From: Chloroflexota bacterium
GTDB taxonomy: Bacteria; Chloroflexota; Chloroflexia; Chloroheliales; Chloroheliaceae
DNA length: 64,000 nucleotides
Reading direction: 5' to 3'
Assembly (NCBI GenBank): GCA_028287745.1
Contig: JAQBPB010000066.1
Coordinates: 1 to 64,000 of the forward strand
Shown here: piece by piece, positions 1 through 8,811 of the stretch
Layout of the letters: every line of letters starts with the position of its first letter
How positions within the stretch are numbered: position 1 is the first letter of the stretch
Made by a program: the position numbers and the translations under genes
Notes under the pieces: model-generated
Told to the model about the DNA's origin: nothing
Databases searched by the model: none
The model's input: only the letters and a program-made list of their open reading frames with translations

Positions 1-155
1 AGCAGGGCAGCGGAAGTTGTTCCACCGGGTGCTACTGCCTGGGTGGTGCTGCCGGTCGCAGGTATGGCAGTATTATCGCCACAGGCAAGCAGCGTCAGGG
101 ACAGCAGCAGGGCCACCAGCCCGAGGCCGGTGTATTTAAACTTCGAAATAAACAA
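1..155 (-). CDS. putative lipoprotein, N-terminal part (cut by window edge)
   Basis: Only the first 51 codons lie in the window. Translation from a TTG at 155 gives a short basic start, a hydrophobic stretch rich in Leu/Ala/Val, and then LLAC, a lipobox whose cysteine would be lipidated after signal peptidase II cleavage. A low-complexity Thr/Ala/Pro/Gly linker follows, as in many extracytoplasmic binding lipoproteins. An AAAGGAG ribosome-binding site lies about 8 bases before the TTG, and a good promoter lies further upstream. The mature domain is outside the window, so the function cannot be assigned; a solute-binding protein is one possibility. Confidence 0.75.
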   Translation of the reverse strand, partial: MFISKFKYTGLGLVALLLSLTLLACGDNTAIPATGSTTQAVAPGGTTSAAL

Positions 156-186
156 CTTGTAAAACTCCTTTGGTCCTTTGATTTTA

Positions 187-216
187 AGTATAGCCAGGCG
201 CCAATTATTTTTTCAA
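187..216 (-). promoter_or_regulatory. promoter of the lipoprotein gene
   Basis: On the minus strand TTGAAA (211-216) and TATACT (187-192) are separated by 18 bases. The predicted transcript starts about 25 bases before the ribosome-binding site of the lipoprotein gene. So the lipoprotein gene probably has its own promoter rather than depending on the membrane-protein genes upstream. Confidence 0.55.
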
Positions 217-250
217 CGGCCTATTTTAACATACCAATTAGAAGAAATTG

Positions 251-2455
251 TTAACCGTTTACTAAGTTTATTTGCCCGTAATAGACCGGGCCGCTATTTT
301 TCAACATCAGGTCGTTCAGGCCCGGTTGCAGGGTCAGCGTAAATTCTAGCGGCTTCAGGCCGGTATCAATTGTTTGTTCAGGCTGGGCCTGACCGTTCAG
401 GCTGGGCGTGAGTTTAGCCTGGCCTTTGATGGCCTGGCTGCTGCTCACCCGCAATTTTATAGAGAACGCCTTGTCGTAAGGGTTGAACAGGGCTAAACGG
501 GCCTGCGCTGCCACCAGGCGGACGGGACCGTTAGCGGTATCTTCGCGCTTGTCCCAGCCTTCGGCCAGTTGCGGTAAAATCTTCGCGGCGTCCGGCTGGC
601 TGCCCGGTTCGATAAAAGTACCGGCTTTCCAGACCTGGATTTCCTGGTCCTGGTAGACCGGTGTTGCCGTTGGCCCAAAGGTCGCCTGGAGCACTTCTTT
701 AGCGTTAAACCGGCTGTCTTCGTTCTTCAGCAGCGCCGGGTGTACTATTACATAGCGGATTTTGTAATATTGCAGCACGCCCTGGGCGTTGTTCAGGCTG
801 GCCCGGCTCAGGATGTCCCGCTGGTAAAGGCATTGCCTGGCGCTGGGGCAGAAATCAAGCTGTAACAACTCCCGGATGCCCGGATAGTTCTGGAAAGGGT
901 ATTCCGGCTCCCGCGACAGATAGCCGCCGACCATCGGGTGGTGATGCACCGTCTGGTAGTACATCGCCTTACTGATGATCGAATTAGCCGCGTCCGGGCT
1001 TTCCAGGACCGCGAAATCGTTCCAGTTGCCTTCTTTAGCCAGTTGGTGGTAAAAGGCCGGGACCGCCGTATCGGCCAGCGGGCGCGGGCCGGGGAAAAAT
1101 TCCAGGAAAATCAATAACCCGGCCAGGGCCGGTAAAGCCCACTGCACTTCCCGCCGCTTTTGCCAGCGGTTCTGGACGTATTTAATCAGCCAGGCCAGGC
1201 CGTAAGCGGCCAGCACGGCTAAACAGAGCGTGGTAACCAGGGTGTAGCGCAGCGGTACCCTGGCAATATTGCCAAAAGGCAATTTAAACATCAGGGCGCC
1301 CGGCAGCGGCAGGCCGTTTTCGATGTTATCGGGCCGCCAGTTCGGGTCAAAGCTGATGTGCAGCACCAGGCCCAGCGCCAGTACCACGAAAATCAGCGCC
1401 ACCGCGCCCCAGAACCAGTTTTTGCGGAAGCCGGTGACAAGTCCCAGCAGCCCCAGCCCCAGGGCGAAAAAGCCCAGGAAATTGCCCCGGAACTCCGTGT
1501 TGTCGCTGGAACCAAACAGGCCCCACAGCGCCGATGGACCGGTAGTAAACAACCCCTTAAGGGTGGCCGAGTTGTAGATTACATTAAAAGCTTTCTGGCT
1601 GGCCCCGCTTGTCCCGGCTTCGCGCAGGGTGGGCAGCAGCACCGGCAATATTAACAGGCCGTACACCGCCATTACCCCGACTGCCAGGGCTATTGTGCGC
1701 GGCCACTGTTCCCGCCAGTCCTTGCGCTCCTGCCACAGCCTGTAAACCACATACAGCCCGCTAAAGAGAACGGCATACAGCAGGTAATACCAGGTATTCA
1801 GCGACAGGACTAACAGTAAAGCGACACTCAGGCCCCGCCAGAGCCAGGGCCGGGCATCCCGGTTCACGGTTTTGAGAAAACACAGGATATACAGCGGCAG
1901 CCATTCAATCGAGGTCAGTTCAAGCTGGCCCAGGTTCAGCAAGCGCGACTCCAGCGGGGAGCAAGCGTAAATAATCCCGGCTACCAACGAGGCCGCCTGG
2001 TGTCCGGTCAGGTAACGGGCCAGCAGGAAAACGGCCCAACCGGCAATGGTTAGCTGGAACAGGATAACCAGGTTAAATGAAGCCGCCACGCCAAATAACA
2101 GTTGGAAAGGCGTTGATAGATAGCCGTCTACTGGGTCCAGGGCATGGAAAAAGAGATTCGCGCCGACCGGGTGCAGCAGCATAGGGGTCGTGTAGGGGTG
2201 AGTATGCAAATCAAGCAGCGAAAACCGCATCCACCAGTTGTTCCAGAGGTGCTGCCAGACATCCCCGCTTTCAGCCAGGATTACCCGGTCGCCCAGGTGC
2301 AAAGCCAGCGGCCAGCTAAAGGCAATCGCCACCAGCAGGTACAAAGCCAGCGGCAGGTAGGTCGCTCCCCGGGGACTGCGCAGGAATTCTTGCCAGCCCG
2401 GTGGGCTACTTTCTGCAAGATTTTCAGGTTGTGATTGTTGTTTTAAGTTGTTCAT
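251..2455 (-). CDS. large multi-spanning membrane protein, GT-C/YfhO-like
   Basis: A 734-residue integral membrane protein. After a short polar N-terminus there are about ten to twelve hydrophobic segments up to roughly residue 480, followed by a soluble, probably extracytoplasmic C-terminal domain of about 230 residues. The first outside loop has an acidic GD followed by WQHLWNNWW, a layout typical of GT-C-fold glycosyltransferases that use lipid-linked sugars and of YfhO-like proteins. That is family resemblance only; no catalytic residue is proven. The start is the ATG whose A is the last base of the TAA of the upstream gene (TAATG), implying translational coupling. An in-frame extension further upstream exists but lies inside that gene. 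The two proteins probably act together in surface glycan or glycolipid assembly. Confidence 0.7.
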   Translation of the reverse strand: MNNLKQQSQPENLAESSPPGWQEFLRSPRGATYLPLALYLLVAIAFSWPLALHLGDRVILAESGDVWQHLWNNWWMRFSLLDLHTHPYTTPMLLHPVGANLFFHALDPVDGYLSTPFQLLFGVAASFNLVILFQLTIAGWAVFLLARYLTGHQAASLVAGIIYACSPLESRLLNLGQLELTSIEWLPLYILCFLKTVNRDARPWLWRGLSVALLLVLSLNTWYYLLYAVLFSGLYVVYRLWQERKDWREQWPRTIALAVGVMAVYGLLILPVLLPTLREAGTSGASQKAFNVIYNSATLKGLFTTGPSALWGLFGSSDNTEFRGNFLGFFALGLGLLGLVTGFRKNWFWGAVALIFVVLALGLVLHISFDPNWRPDNIENGLPLPGALMFKLPFGNIARVPLRYTLVTTLCLAVLAAYGLAWLIKYVQNRWQKRREVQWALPALAGLLIFLEFFPGPRPLADTAVPAFYHQLAKEGNWNDFAVLESPDAANSIISKAMYYQTVHHHPMVGGYLSREPEYPFQNYPGIRELLQLDFCPSARQCLYQRDILSRASLNNAQGVLQYYKIRYVIVHPALLKNEDSRFNAKEVLQATFGPTATPVYQDQEIQVWKAGTFIEPGSQPDAAKILPQLAEGWDKREDTANGPVRLVAAQARLALFNPYDKAFSIKLRVSSSQAIKGQAKLTPSLNGQAQPEQTIDTGLKPLEFTLTLQPGLNDLMLKNSGPVYYGQINLVNG

Positions 2456-5028
2456 TAAAATATAGCAAAATAAGTGTTGTAAATAATCCAACCGGCTTGC
2501 AGGGCAAATGCACATGCCAGGATAGCCACGACTGTCCGGCCAAACCGGTTAAAACGGCCCAGGGCCTTTGTAACCAGGTAGCCTGCCAGCAGCGAAGTAA
2601 ATAAGCCGTTGAGCGAGAGTAAGTCCCAGTCGTTTGAACCCAGGTCGGGGTTCCAGGCCAGCGAGAAAATCCAGGTGTACCCGGCCATACTGCTTAAAAA
2701 GAACCCGGCCGGGTCTATCGCCTGGTGGCGCACCAGCCACAACCCGGCCATTTGCAGCGCCAGACCCAGGACAACCAGTGGTATTACGGCCTGGTTGCCC
2801 AACCAGACCAGGCCCAATACAAATAATAACAGGCCCACTCCAACCAGGCCCCAGCCCGCTAAACCCTTTTTGGGTTTAGAGTGCAGCCAGAGCCAACCGC
2901 CCGCCAGGCCAATTAAAGGCAGGGCCAGGGGAGCCAGGCGCATTTGCAGGTTAAACTGAAAAACCAACCAGTCCCAGGATAGAATTGGATAGAGTTCGCG
3001 CGAGTCGGGCCGGACCACCGAGTCCAGCAAAGGTTTAAATGAACCGTTATCGCTGCCCCCAAACTGCTTCTGGGCCACGCCCCATTGTTGCCAGCTATAA
3101 TTGTACATTATAAAGAGTAATCCGAAAGCCGCCACACAGGCTGCCGTTACCAGCCCGGAAATTAGAGCCTCCCGGATTAAAAGAGAGAAGTTCATGCCCT
3201 TCCGGCTAAAGAACCCGGCTCGCCAGAGCAGCAGGATGACGAAGGAAGGCCCCAGGAAAAGAGCCTGGGGATGCAGCATAACCGCAATTACCAGGGCCAG
3301 GGCAGGCCAGGCCACATTGATTTTCCCGGCTACAGCCAGCAGTCCCAGCCACAAATAGACCAGGGCGGCCAGCGTAACGAAAGTATAGCTCTCAATATAC
3401 CCGAAAAAGACCAGCAGGGTGGCCGGGCTTAGCAGCAGGCCGGTAATCAGCCAGCGGCCCGCCTTCAGGCGCGTAAGGTTGGCGGCTACCAGCGTTCCCA
3501 CGGCTACGAATATGCCACCGGCCAGCACGCTGGTAAGAGCATAGGTATATTCAGGCTTCCACCAACCCGAGTCTAACATGCCGCGCCATAGAAGAAAATG
3601 CAGCGCGAAATCCAGCGGCTCGCGTTCTCGCCAGATTAAAAAGTCGTCCCGGCCCGCTTCTACCCGGTAGCGCAGGAAAAGTTCTAACTTGCCGATCAGT
3701 TCAACGCTGTCGCCATAGGTATCCGGGGTCGGCACCATGTAGAAGAAAATACTGGTCGCCAGGCCGCCCAGCAACAGCCACCAGTAGGGATTCAGGCGCG
3801 GCAGGTGGCTTAATAAAGTTTTGGGAGCCCGGGACAGCGGGAAATTCAGGTAAGATATCGCCACCAGGCTGCCAGCGGTCAGCACCAGGGCCAGGGACAG
3901 GGGCCAGGGTAGTGCCGAGAAGCGTTTGAAACCCCAGCCGGATTTCTCCGGTTCCGTGAGAAAATACGACCCGACCAGGTTTAAGACCACCAGGCCAAAG
4001 GTTACTCCACCCAGGATATAGCTAAAGTGCCGGTAGCGGCCGGGCAGTTGCTCCGGTTGCAGGCGGGTTGAAGTGGGGAACCGGCCATTTTTGATGCAAT
4101 ACAGGGCCCGGACCAGGTCTGGTAACACCAGGGGCGCTACAAACCGGGCCGCAAAAAGAGCGATTAAGGTTGCCACCGCCATATACAGGGAGAACTCTAT
4201 TTTATCGGCCAGACCCACCCGCCAGAAGGCCACCAGGCTTAACCAGACTGCCAGCGGCAGCAGGGCTACGGCAAAGATTACTCCGGCCCGCAGGCGGAAC
4301 GTACTCAATACGCTCCAGCTTCCCACCGTAATTGTCAGAGTAACCAGTATTTCCAGCAACGTAGGTAAGCCAAACATTCCACTGGCAGCGGCGGACTGCA
4401 CCTTGATTGAATGGACCAGTACCCCCAGTTCGCGCCGGTCACCGGCCGGTTTGTAGCTATCAGTCTTTAGCTGCAAGGTCGGGCCGAACCAGATATTGGT
4501 CAGGAAACCATCTTTATAGGTAGTGAAATCGCCCGGCAGGAAATCGGCTAACCGGGAAGTCTCGCCGCAATACTGGTGGCGGCCTATCTGTAACTGGTGA
4601 ATCTGGAAAGGCGCTTTTGGTTCCCCGGCGCTATCCAGGGTCATAATAATAGAACGCTCAACCGGGAAGATTTCTTCTATATCCAGGCAAATCCGCATCT
4701 GGCTATCCAGGGGTAAAAGCCGGACCTGGGACAGTGGTTCAGACCAGCGATACGCGCCGGACTGGTTTTGTTCTTTCTGGTAAAAATTATAGAGGGTTGT
4801 AGTATCCTGGGCCTCGGCTACTTCAATCGTGTAGGTTACAGGTACCTGTTGTGCCGCAACCAGGCCGGTTGCGGCCAATACTAATAATATTAAGAGGCCG
4901 AGCCAGGTTGCCGGTCGAAATAGGTGGTAAGGCCGGGAGTGCATAGGGACTGGGGCCAACTTCTCTTCACTTTTATCCTGGGAAAGGTCCGTAATGCCCT
5001 GGGCCAAACCTGAATTCTCCTGGTCCAA
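2455..5028 (-). CDS. large multi-spanning membrane protein with N-terminal extracytoplasmic domain
   Basis: An 857-residue membrane protein. A polar segment of about 40 residues precedes a first transmembrane helix (about 41-60). A soluble beta-rich domain with two cysteines follows to about residue 215, then a dozen or more hydrophobic helices to the C-terminus. An outer loop near residue 435 has DTYGDS followed by a charged stretch, similar in position to the acidic loop of GT-C glycosyltransferases. I do not recognise a named family. The chosen start is a TTG at 5028; it has no clear Shine-Dalgarno and would leave a leader of under 20 bases from the predicted promoter. The ATG at codon 28 is an alternative. 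The stop overlaps the next gene by one base. Confidence 0.65.
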   Translation of the reverse strand: MDQENSGLAQGITDLSQDKSEEKLAPVPMHSRPYHLFRPATWLGLLILLVLAATGLVAAQQVPVTYTIEVAEAQDTTTLYNFYQKEQNQSGAYRWSEPLSQVRLLPLDSQMRICLDIEEIFPVERSIIMTLDSAGEPKAPFQIHQLQIGRHQYCGETSRLADFLPGDFTTYKDGFLTNIWFGPTLQLKTDSYKPAGDRRELGVLVHSIKVQSAAASGMFGLPTLLEILVTLTITVGSWSVLSTFRLRAGVIFAVALLPLAVWLSLVAFWRVGLADKIEFSLYMAVATLIALFAARFVAPLVLPDLVRALYCIKNGRFPTSTRLQPEQLPGRYRHFSYILGGVTFGLVVLNLVGSYFLTEPEKSGWGFKRFSALPWPLSLALVLTAGSLVAISYLNFPLSRAPKTLLSHLPRLNPYWWLLLGGLATSIFFYMVPTPDTYGDSVELIGKLELFLRYRVEAGRDDFLIWREREPLDFALHFLLWRGMLDSGWWKPEYTYALTSVLAGGIFVAVGTLVAANLTRLKAGRWLITGLLLSPATLLVFFGYIESYTFVTLAALVYLWLGLLAVAGKINVAWPALALVIAVMLHPQALFLGPSFVILLLWRAGFFSRKGMNFSLLIREALISGLVTAACVAAFGLLFIMYNYSWQQWGVAQKQFGGSDNGSFKPLLDSVVRPDSRELYPILSWDWLVFQFNLQMRLAPLALPLIGLAGGWLWLHSKPKKGLAGWGLVGVGLLLFVLGLVWLGNQAVIPLVVLGLALQMAGLWLVRHQAIDPAGFFLSSMAGYTWIFSLAWNPDLGSNDWDLLSLNGLFTSLLAGYLVTKALGRFNRFGRTVVAILACAFALQAGWIIYNTYFAIF

Positions 5029-5051
5029 TTTTGGAGCTGTAAATCAGCGCG

Positions 5052-5080
5052 ATTGTAGCCTAAAACCCGGCCCGGGTCAA
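5052..5080 (-). promoter_or_regulatory. promoter of the two membrane-protein genes
   Basis: Minus-strand TTGACC (5075-5080) and TACAAT (5052-5057) with an ideal 17-base spacer. It lies just upstream of the TTG start at 5028 and diverges from the promoter of the LysR-like gene. Confidence 0.65.
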
Positions 5081-5111
5081 TCTCGCCCTAATACTTAATC
5101 CGATGCTAAAT

Positions 5112-5141
5112 TTGACCGCCCATTTGTTTTTAGAGTATTCT
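5112..5141 (+). promoter_or_regulatory. promoter of the LysR-HTH gene
   Basis: TTGACC (5112-5117) and TATTCT (5136-5141) with an 18-base spacer, about 55 bases before the start of the small LysR-type gene. The -10 match is moderate; TATATT a few bases downstream is an alternative. Confidence 0.45.
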
Positions 5142-5196
5142 TATATTTAAAAAGGCATAGCTACTAAAAAATCTGTTAATTCTACAGGAGCAACCA

Positions 5197-5472
5197 ATGA
5201 ACCTGAGTCAAATGCGGATGTTTTTAGAAGTAGTCCGTCACGGAAGTTTAAGTGAGGCGGCCCGCCAGCATAAATTAACCCAGCCAGCTGTAACCCGGAA
5301 AATGCAACGCCTGGAAAAAGAGTTGGGAACGGATCTCTTTGAACGCGGAGAAGGCCATCAAATCAAGCTAACCAGCCGGGGCCACGAATTTTTGAGTTTT
5401 GCGGAAAAAGTGCTGAGTGATTACACAGTCTTACAAGAAAAATGGCGGCTACAACATAAAGAGGCAAGTTAA
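5197..5472 (+). CDS. stand-alone LysR-type HTH DNA-binding protein
   Basis: 91 residues that are almost exactly the N-terminal winged HTH of LysR-type regulators. The order is LSQMRMFLEVVRHGSLSEAAR, then the recognition helix LTQPAVTRKMQRLEKELG and the wing LFERGEG...LTSRG. Full LysR proteins have about 300 residues with a periplasmic-binding-like effector domain; here translation stops after the linker helix (LSDYTVLQEKWRLQHKEAS). The gene has a good AGGAG ribosome-binding site and its own promoter, so it looks like a real small gene. No effector-domain coding sequence could be recognised downstream. It probably binds DNA as a dimer through the linker helix. Its place just before the molybdenum hydroxylase cluster suggests, but does not show, that it regulates that cluster. 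Confidence 0.8.
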   Translation: MNLSQMRMFLEVVRHGSLSEAARQHKLTQPAVTRKMQRLEKELGTDLFERGEGHQIKLTSRGHEFLSFAEKVLSDYTVLQEKWRLQHKEAS

Positions 5473-5777
5473 TCGGCTGCCCAACCGCCCGGAAAGGTTT
5501 TGACCAGAATATTATCCTTTCGCTATGCACAGTTCATACGGGCTTTAGATTATATATAAAAGCGTTCTGCTATTTACAAACCCAGGCCATACTGCTAAAA
5601 TCGTCACCATTGCATCATGGCGTCTTTTATTGTTAAATCCATATTCAACCGCTTCGCACGGTGGATTTAAGCAGTTTGTAACCTTCTGCCCGGCATCACC
5701 TCCTGTAAGCCGCTTTTAACTTCAAACAATGGCGGTGCCGGTCGAGTACTTTTACTATTGTAGAATTTGGTGTAAGC
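5473..5777 (+). promoter_or_regulatory. gap before the cox cluster, with promoter-like site and inverted repeat
   Basis: No gene seen. A promoter-like TTGACC (5500-5505) and TATGCA (5524-5529) lie 18 bases apart. Downstream, TTAAATCCA and TGGATTTAA form a 9-bp inverted repeat about 20 bases apart, near 5633-5672, with a smaller CCG/CGG inversion between them. Such a dyad could be a regulator site (LysR proteins bind dyads) or a transcript hairpin. The next gene starts with GTG and has no obvious ribosome-binding site. Confidence 0.35.
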
Positions 5778-6845
5778 GTGAATCCAATTGCTCTGGGGAT
5801 TGACCAGTTAAGGGCTAATTTATCCGGGGTCTTAGGAAAAGTTAGCGCTACTAATGTTCCCGACTTTGCCAGGGGTTCCGGCTATCTTTTTCGCAAAGGG
5901 GATGTGTTTGACCAGGCTGCCCATGCGGAAATTATCGGCAAATTAACTTCGCTTGTTGAAAATGCTCCGGCTGGCTATAAACTGCATTTAATTGAGCTCA
6001 CCGAAGGTGAAGTTAGTGAGGACGAAGCAGGCTTGCGGCTGGCCCGGTTAGTGGCCGGTCCGGGTCTGGAACTGCGCGGGCCGGTGGAAAGCCGGGTTAA
6101 CCTGGTAGCCACCCGGCGGGGTTTATTGCGCATTGACCTGCGTAGGCTTAACCGGCTGAACGAGCTTCCGGGAATTGCCGTCTTTACCCTTTATGATGCG
6201 ATGGCCGTGAATGCCGGCACTGAAGTAGCTGGCGCTAAAGTTACACCCCTGGTCTACCCGCTTAACCTTCTGGAACAAGTTGGAAAGATTGCCCAGGGCC
6301 AACCGGTTATTGATGTTTTACCTTTCCAACCTTACAAGGTTGGCGTGGTGGTCCGGGAACAGCTTGCCCCCAAACCACGGGCCCGCTTTATGGAAGCCGT
6401 TGAAAAAAAACTGGCCTGGTTTGGTTCGGAGTTGCTGGGCGTAGCCGTTTCCGAAAACAACGCGGGTAGCCTGGCGGACCGGCTGAGCGAGTTTAAAGCG
6501 CAAGGCGCGGACCTTATTTTGCACGTTGGCGGCCATGCCAGCGACCCTCTTGACCCGGTTTTTCCGGCCCTGGATCAACTGGATATTCGGATGGAACGGC
6601 TGGGCGCTCCGGCCCATCCCGGCACGCTTTTCTGGCTGGCTTATTGGGACAAAACAGCGCTGTTCGGGCTGGCCTCGTGTGGTATGTTTTCGCGGACGAC
6701 CCTGGGCGACCTTTTCCTGGCCCGCCTGTTGGCCGGTGAACACTTAACTTCTGATACAATTGCACGTATGGGTTATGGCGGCCTTTTCACCCGTGAAATG
6801 GCTTTCCGCTTTCCGCCCTATGGCCTGAAGGACACGCTGGATTAA
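5778..6845 (+). CDS. molybdopterin-binding protein (MoeA/MogA-like domain)
   Basis: 355 residues from a GTG start. The C-terminal two thirds resemble the MoCF_biosynth fold that binds molybdopterin in MoeA, MogA and related proteins: VGVVVREQ, a helix, then a SENNAGSLADRL segment and ADLILHVGGHASDPLDPV, followed by the conserved-looking end with LASCGMFSRTTLGDLFLARLLAG. The N-terminal half is not a normal MoeA domain I/II. Proteins of this layout are often encoded beside xanthine-oxidase-family enzymes and are thought to help insert or modify the Mo cofactor. The gene precedes the coxG-coxG-S-L-M genes on the same strand, which supports a cofactor-maturation role. The start lacks a clear Shine-Dalgarno, so a leaderless transcript is possible. 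Confidence 0.75.
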   Translation: MNPIALGIDQLRANLSGVLGKVSATNVPDFARGSGYLFRKGDVFDQAAHAEIIGKLTSLVENAPAGYKLHLIELTEGEVSEDEAGLRLARLVAGPGLELRGPVESRVNLVATRRGLLRIDLRRLNRLNELPGIAVFTLYDAMAVNAGTEVAGAKVTPLVYPLNLLEQVGKIAQGQPVIDVLPFQPYKVGVVVREQLAPKPRARFMEAVEKKLAWFGSELLGVAVSENNAGSLADRLSEFKAQGADLILHVGGHASDPLDPVFPALDQLDIRMERLGAPAHPGTLFWLAYWDKTALFGLASCGMFSRTTLGDLFLARLLAGEHLTSDTIARMGYGGLFTREMAFRFPPYGLKDTLD

Positions 6846-6926
6846 TTACCCCGGTTTACTCCAAAGGCTGTTAAGTATAGGTAGTGAGACAATTCCGTAA
6901 AGGATTAGAAAAAGGACTAAAATTTA

Positions 6927-7403
6927 ATGGAAATTAGTGGTAATGTACCAACAAGAGCTGAAAAACAGATACTTTTCGACACCCTACTTGATTTTGACAA
7001 CTGGAAGAAAGCCGTACCGGACCTAGTTACCTATCAGCAGGTCGGCGACAATAGTTACGAAATGACCATTAAAGTTAACCTGGGGCCGGTTAAAGGCGAC
7101 CAGAAACTTAGAATTGACTTCACCAGCCTGGAGCGCCCTGATTCGGCTAACTTTCAGGTCCAAAATTCCATGATTAAATCGGCCAAAGGAAACTTCGTAT
7201 TACAGGATGTCTCCGAGTTAGACGGCCAGCTGCCCGGTGGGGGCGCAATTCCCCAGGATATAAAAACGGTAATTCTCTACAGTCTACAATTAGATGCCGG
7301 TAATCCTTTTTTCAATTCGATTATAGAGGGCTTTAAGGGCCAGGTAAAAACCGGGTTTGAAGAGTTGCTCCAACAATTTGGCTCAGCAGCCGAAAAAGCT
7401 TAA
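6927..7403 (+). CDS. CoxG-like SRPBCC protein 1
   Basis: 158 residues beginning MEISGNVP, with the pattern of the CoxG branch of the SRPBCC (START-like) fold: an N-terminal strand, the fixed FDTLLDFDNWKKAVPDL region, then repeated strands including MTIKVNLGPVKGDQKLRI. CoxG proteins occur with molybdenum CO dehydrogenase-like enzymes and bind hydrophobic ligands such as quinones; for CoxG of mycobacterial CO dehydrogenase, membrane recruitment of the enzyme through menaquinone has been reported. This copy has a shorter, less typical C-terminal region (IIEGFKGQVKTGFEELLQQFG) and lacks the canonical PGC of CoxG, having VPDL there. An AAGGA site precedes the ATG. It is more divergent than the second copy. 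Confidence 0.72.
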   Translation: MEISGNVPTRAEKQILFDTLLDFDNWKKAVPDLVTYQQVGDNSYEMTIKVNLGPVKGDQKLRIDFTSLERPDSANFQVQNSMIKSAKGNFVLQDVSELDGQLPGGGAIPQDIKTVILYSLQLDAGNPFFNSIIEGFKGQVKTGFEELLQQFGSAAEKA

Positions 7404-7463
7404 CCCTAGTATTAACACAACCGTCCAGTAGTAATAATACAGTGAATGAAAGGCTATTAATCT

Positions 7464-7919
7464 ATGGAGATTAGCGGCGAGTACAAGTTTAAAGCGCCCA
7501 TCGAAAAAGTCTGGGGTATATTGATGAACCCAAACGCCCTTAAAGCTTCCTTACCCGGTTGCGAGAAGTTTGAGGAAACCGCGCCGGATACCTATGATAT
7601 TACTATCAAGGTGGGTGTGGGAATGATTAAAGGTACTTATACCGGCCGGATTTCCATTGCCGACCGCCAGGAGCAGAAATACTACAAGCTGCTGGTTAGC
7701 GGCCAGGGTTCTTCCGGTTTCCTTAACGGCGAAGGCGAATTTAACCTTTCCAGCCTGGGCCCGGAAGAAACCCAGGTGAACTATTCAGGCAAGGCCAACG
7801 TAGGTGGTACCCTGGCCGGGCTTGGTGCCCGGATGCTGGCCCCGGTTGCCAAGAAAATGGGCAACGATTTCTTCAAGAGCATGGATAAACAACTACAGGC
7901 TGAGACCAAGTCAGTTTAG
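7464..7919 (+). CDS. CoxG-like SRPBCC protein 2
   Basis: 151 residues with a clear CoxG signature: GEYKFKAPIEKVWGILMNP at the start, then LKASLPGCEKFE, ITIKVGVGMIKGTYTGRI, the glycine-rich GQGSSGFLNGEGEF strand and a C-terminal helix with LGARMLAPVAKKMGNDFFKSM. These are the standard segments of CO dehydrogenase subunit G. It is a cytosolic lipid- or quinone-binding protein that probably links the molybdenum hydroxylase to its electron acceptor. It follows the first coxG by 60 bases and precedes coxS; a strong hairpin lies between this gene and coxS. Confidence 0.85.
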   Translation: MEISGEYKFKAPIEKVWGILMNPNALKASLPGCEKFEETAPDTYDITIKVGVGMIKGTYTGRISIADRQEQKYYKLLVSGQGSSGFLNGEGEFNLSSLGPEETQVNYSGKANVGGTLAGLGARMLAPVAKKMGNDFFKSMDKQLQAETKSV

Positions 7920-7977
7920 AGTGATGACGCGGTTTCTTAACCCTAGAATTTTCTAATATCTATCTCGGGTCCGACCA

Positions 7978-8010
7978 GGATTGACCAGGGAAGTTTTCCC
8001 TGGTCAATCC
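7978..8010 (+). other. perfect intergenic hairpin between coxG and coxS
   Basis: Two exactly complementary 15-base arms (5' arm GGATTGACCAGGGAA) separated by three bases. No run of T follows, so a standard Rho-independent terminator is unlikely. An RNA-processing or stability element, a protein-binding dyad or an attenuator are possible. Its CCAGGGA/TCCCTGG core recurs in the palindrome after coxM. Confidence 0.8.
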
Positions 8011-8176
8011 GGTTTGATTAAGAATTACCCTGGTCTGATGGAACCTGCTACGGTTGCTGCTCAGGGGTAATTCCAGGTTACTTTTAACTCAGTGTAGAAG
8101 GCATTATTTACCGGAACGCCAATTCAAGGTTGACCTGGCGCAACGGGATAAATACAAAAAGAGGGAGCGTGAACCA

Positions 8177-8713
8177 GTGAAAAAAACTGTAAAACTCACT
8201 GTGAACGGAACAACTTACGAGCGTGATGTAGAACCACGCACGCTGCTCGTACATTTCCTGCGCGATGAGCTGGGCCTGACCGGCACCCACATTGGCTGTG
8301 ATACCAGCCAGTGCGGCGCCTGTACCGTCTCGGTTAATGGGCAGAGTCTGAAAAGTTGTACCGCTTTTGCAGTTCAGTTGCAAGGTGCCGAAGTTATGAC
8401 TATCGAAGGCCTTGCTAAAGAAGGTGAGTTACATCCGATTCAACAGGGCTTCTGGGAAATGCACGGTCTGCAGTGCGGTTATTGCACACCGGGGATGATC
8501 ATGCAATCTGTCCAGTTATTGGACCGTAACCCAAACCCCACCGAAGAAGAAATCCGGCGTGGCATTGAAGGCAATCTTTGCCGCTGCACCGGTTATCAAA
8601 ATATTGTAAAGTCCATTCAATGGGCTGCCCAGCATAAGAACCAGGGCCAGACCGAAATCCCTGAAGCGTCTGCACCTAAAGTAGACCCCCAGCCAATCGC
8701 ACCGGTACCCTAG
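8177..8713 (+). CDS. coxS: molybdenum hydroxylase small subunit, 2Fe-2S (CoxS-like)
   Basis: 178 residues carrying both iron-sulfur domains of the family. The plant-type ferredoxin domain holds Cys41, 46, 49 and 61; the all-helical domain has Cys100, Cys103, Cys135 and Cys137 (CGYCTPG and CRCTGYQN). The subunit passes electrons from the Mo site in the large subunit to FAD in the medium subunit. The GTG at 8177 was chosen because GAGGGAG lies upstream and the protein then begins right at [10 protein letters not shown]; an ATG at 8054 would add 41 residues unlike the family. The C-terminal Pro/Ala tail of about 20 residues is extra. The order S-L-M is that of form II clusters. Confidence 0.93.
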   Translation: MKKTVKLTVNGTTYERDVEPRTLLVHFLRDELGLTGTHIGCDTSQCGACTVSVNGQSLKSCTAFAVQLQGAEVMTIEGLAKEGELHPIQQGFWEMHGLQCGYCTPGMIMQSVQLLDRNPNPTEEEIRRGIEGNLCRCTGYQNIVKSIQWAAQHKNQGQTEIPEASAPKVDPQPIAPVP

Positions 8714-8811
8714 GCTTTAGCTCCGCCGTCAATCCTGTTGAGTGCTAAGTATTGAAGCTCAATCCGGCTGCGCTGCCGGTGATCTAGTTTACCCGAAGAG
8801 GAGATGAACTT

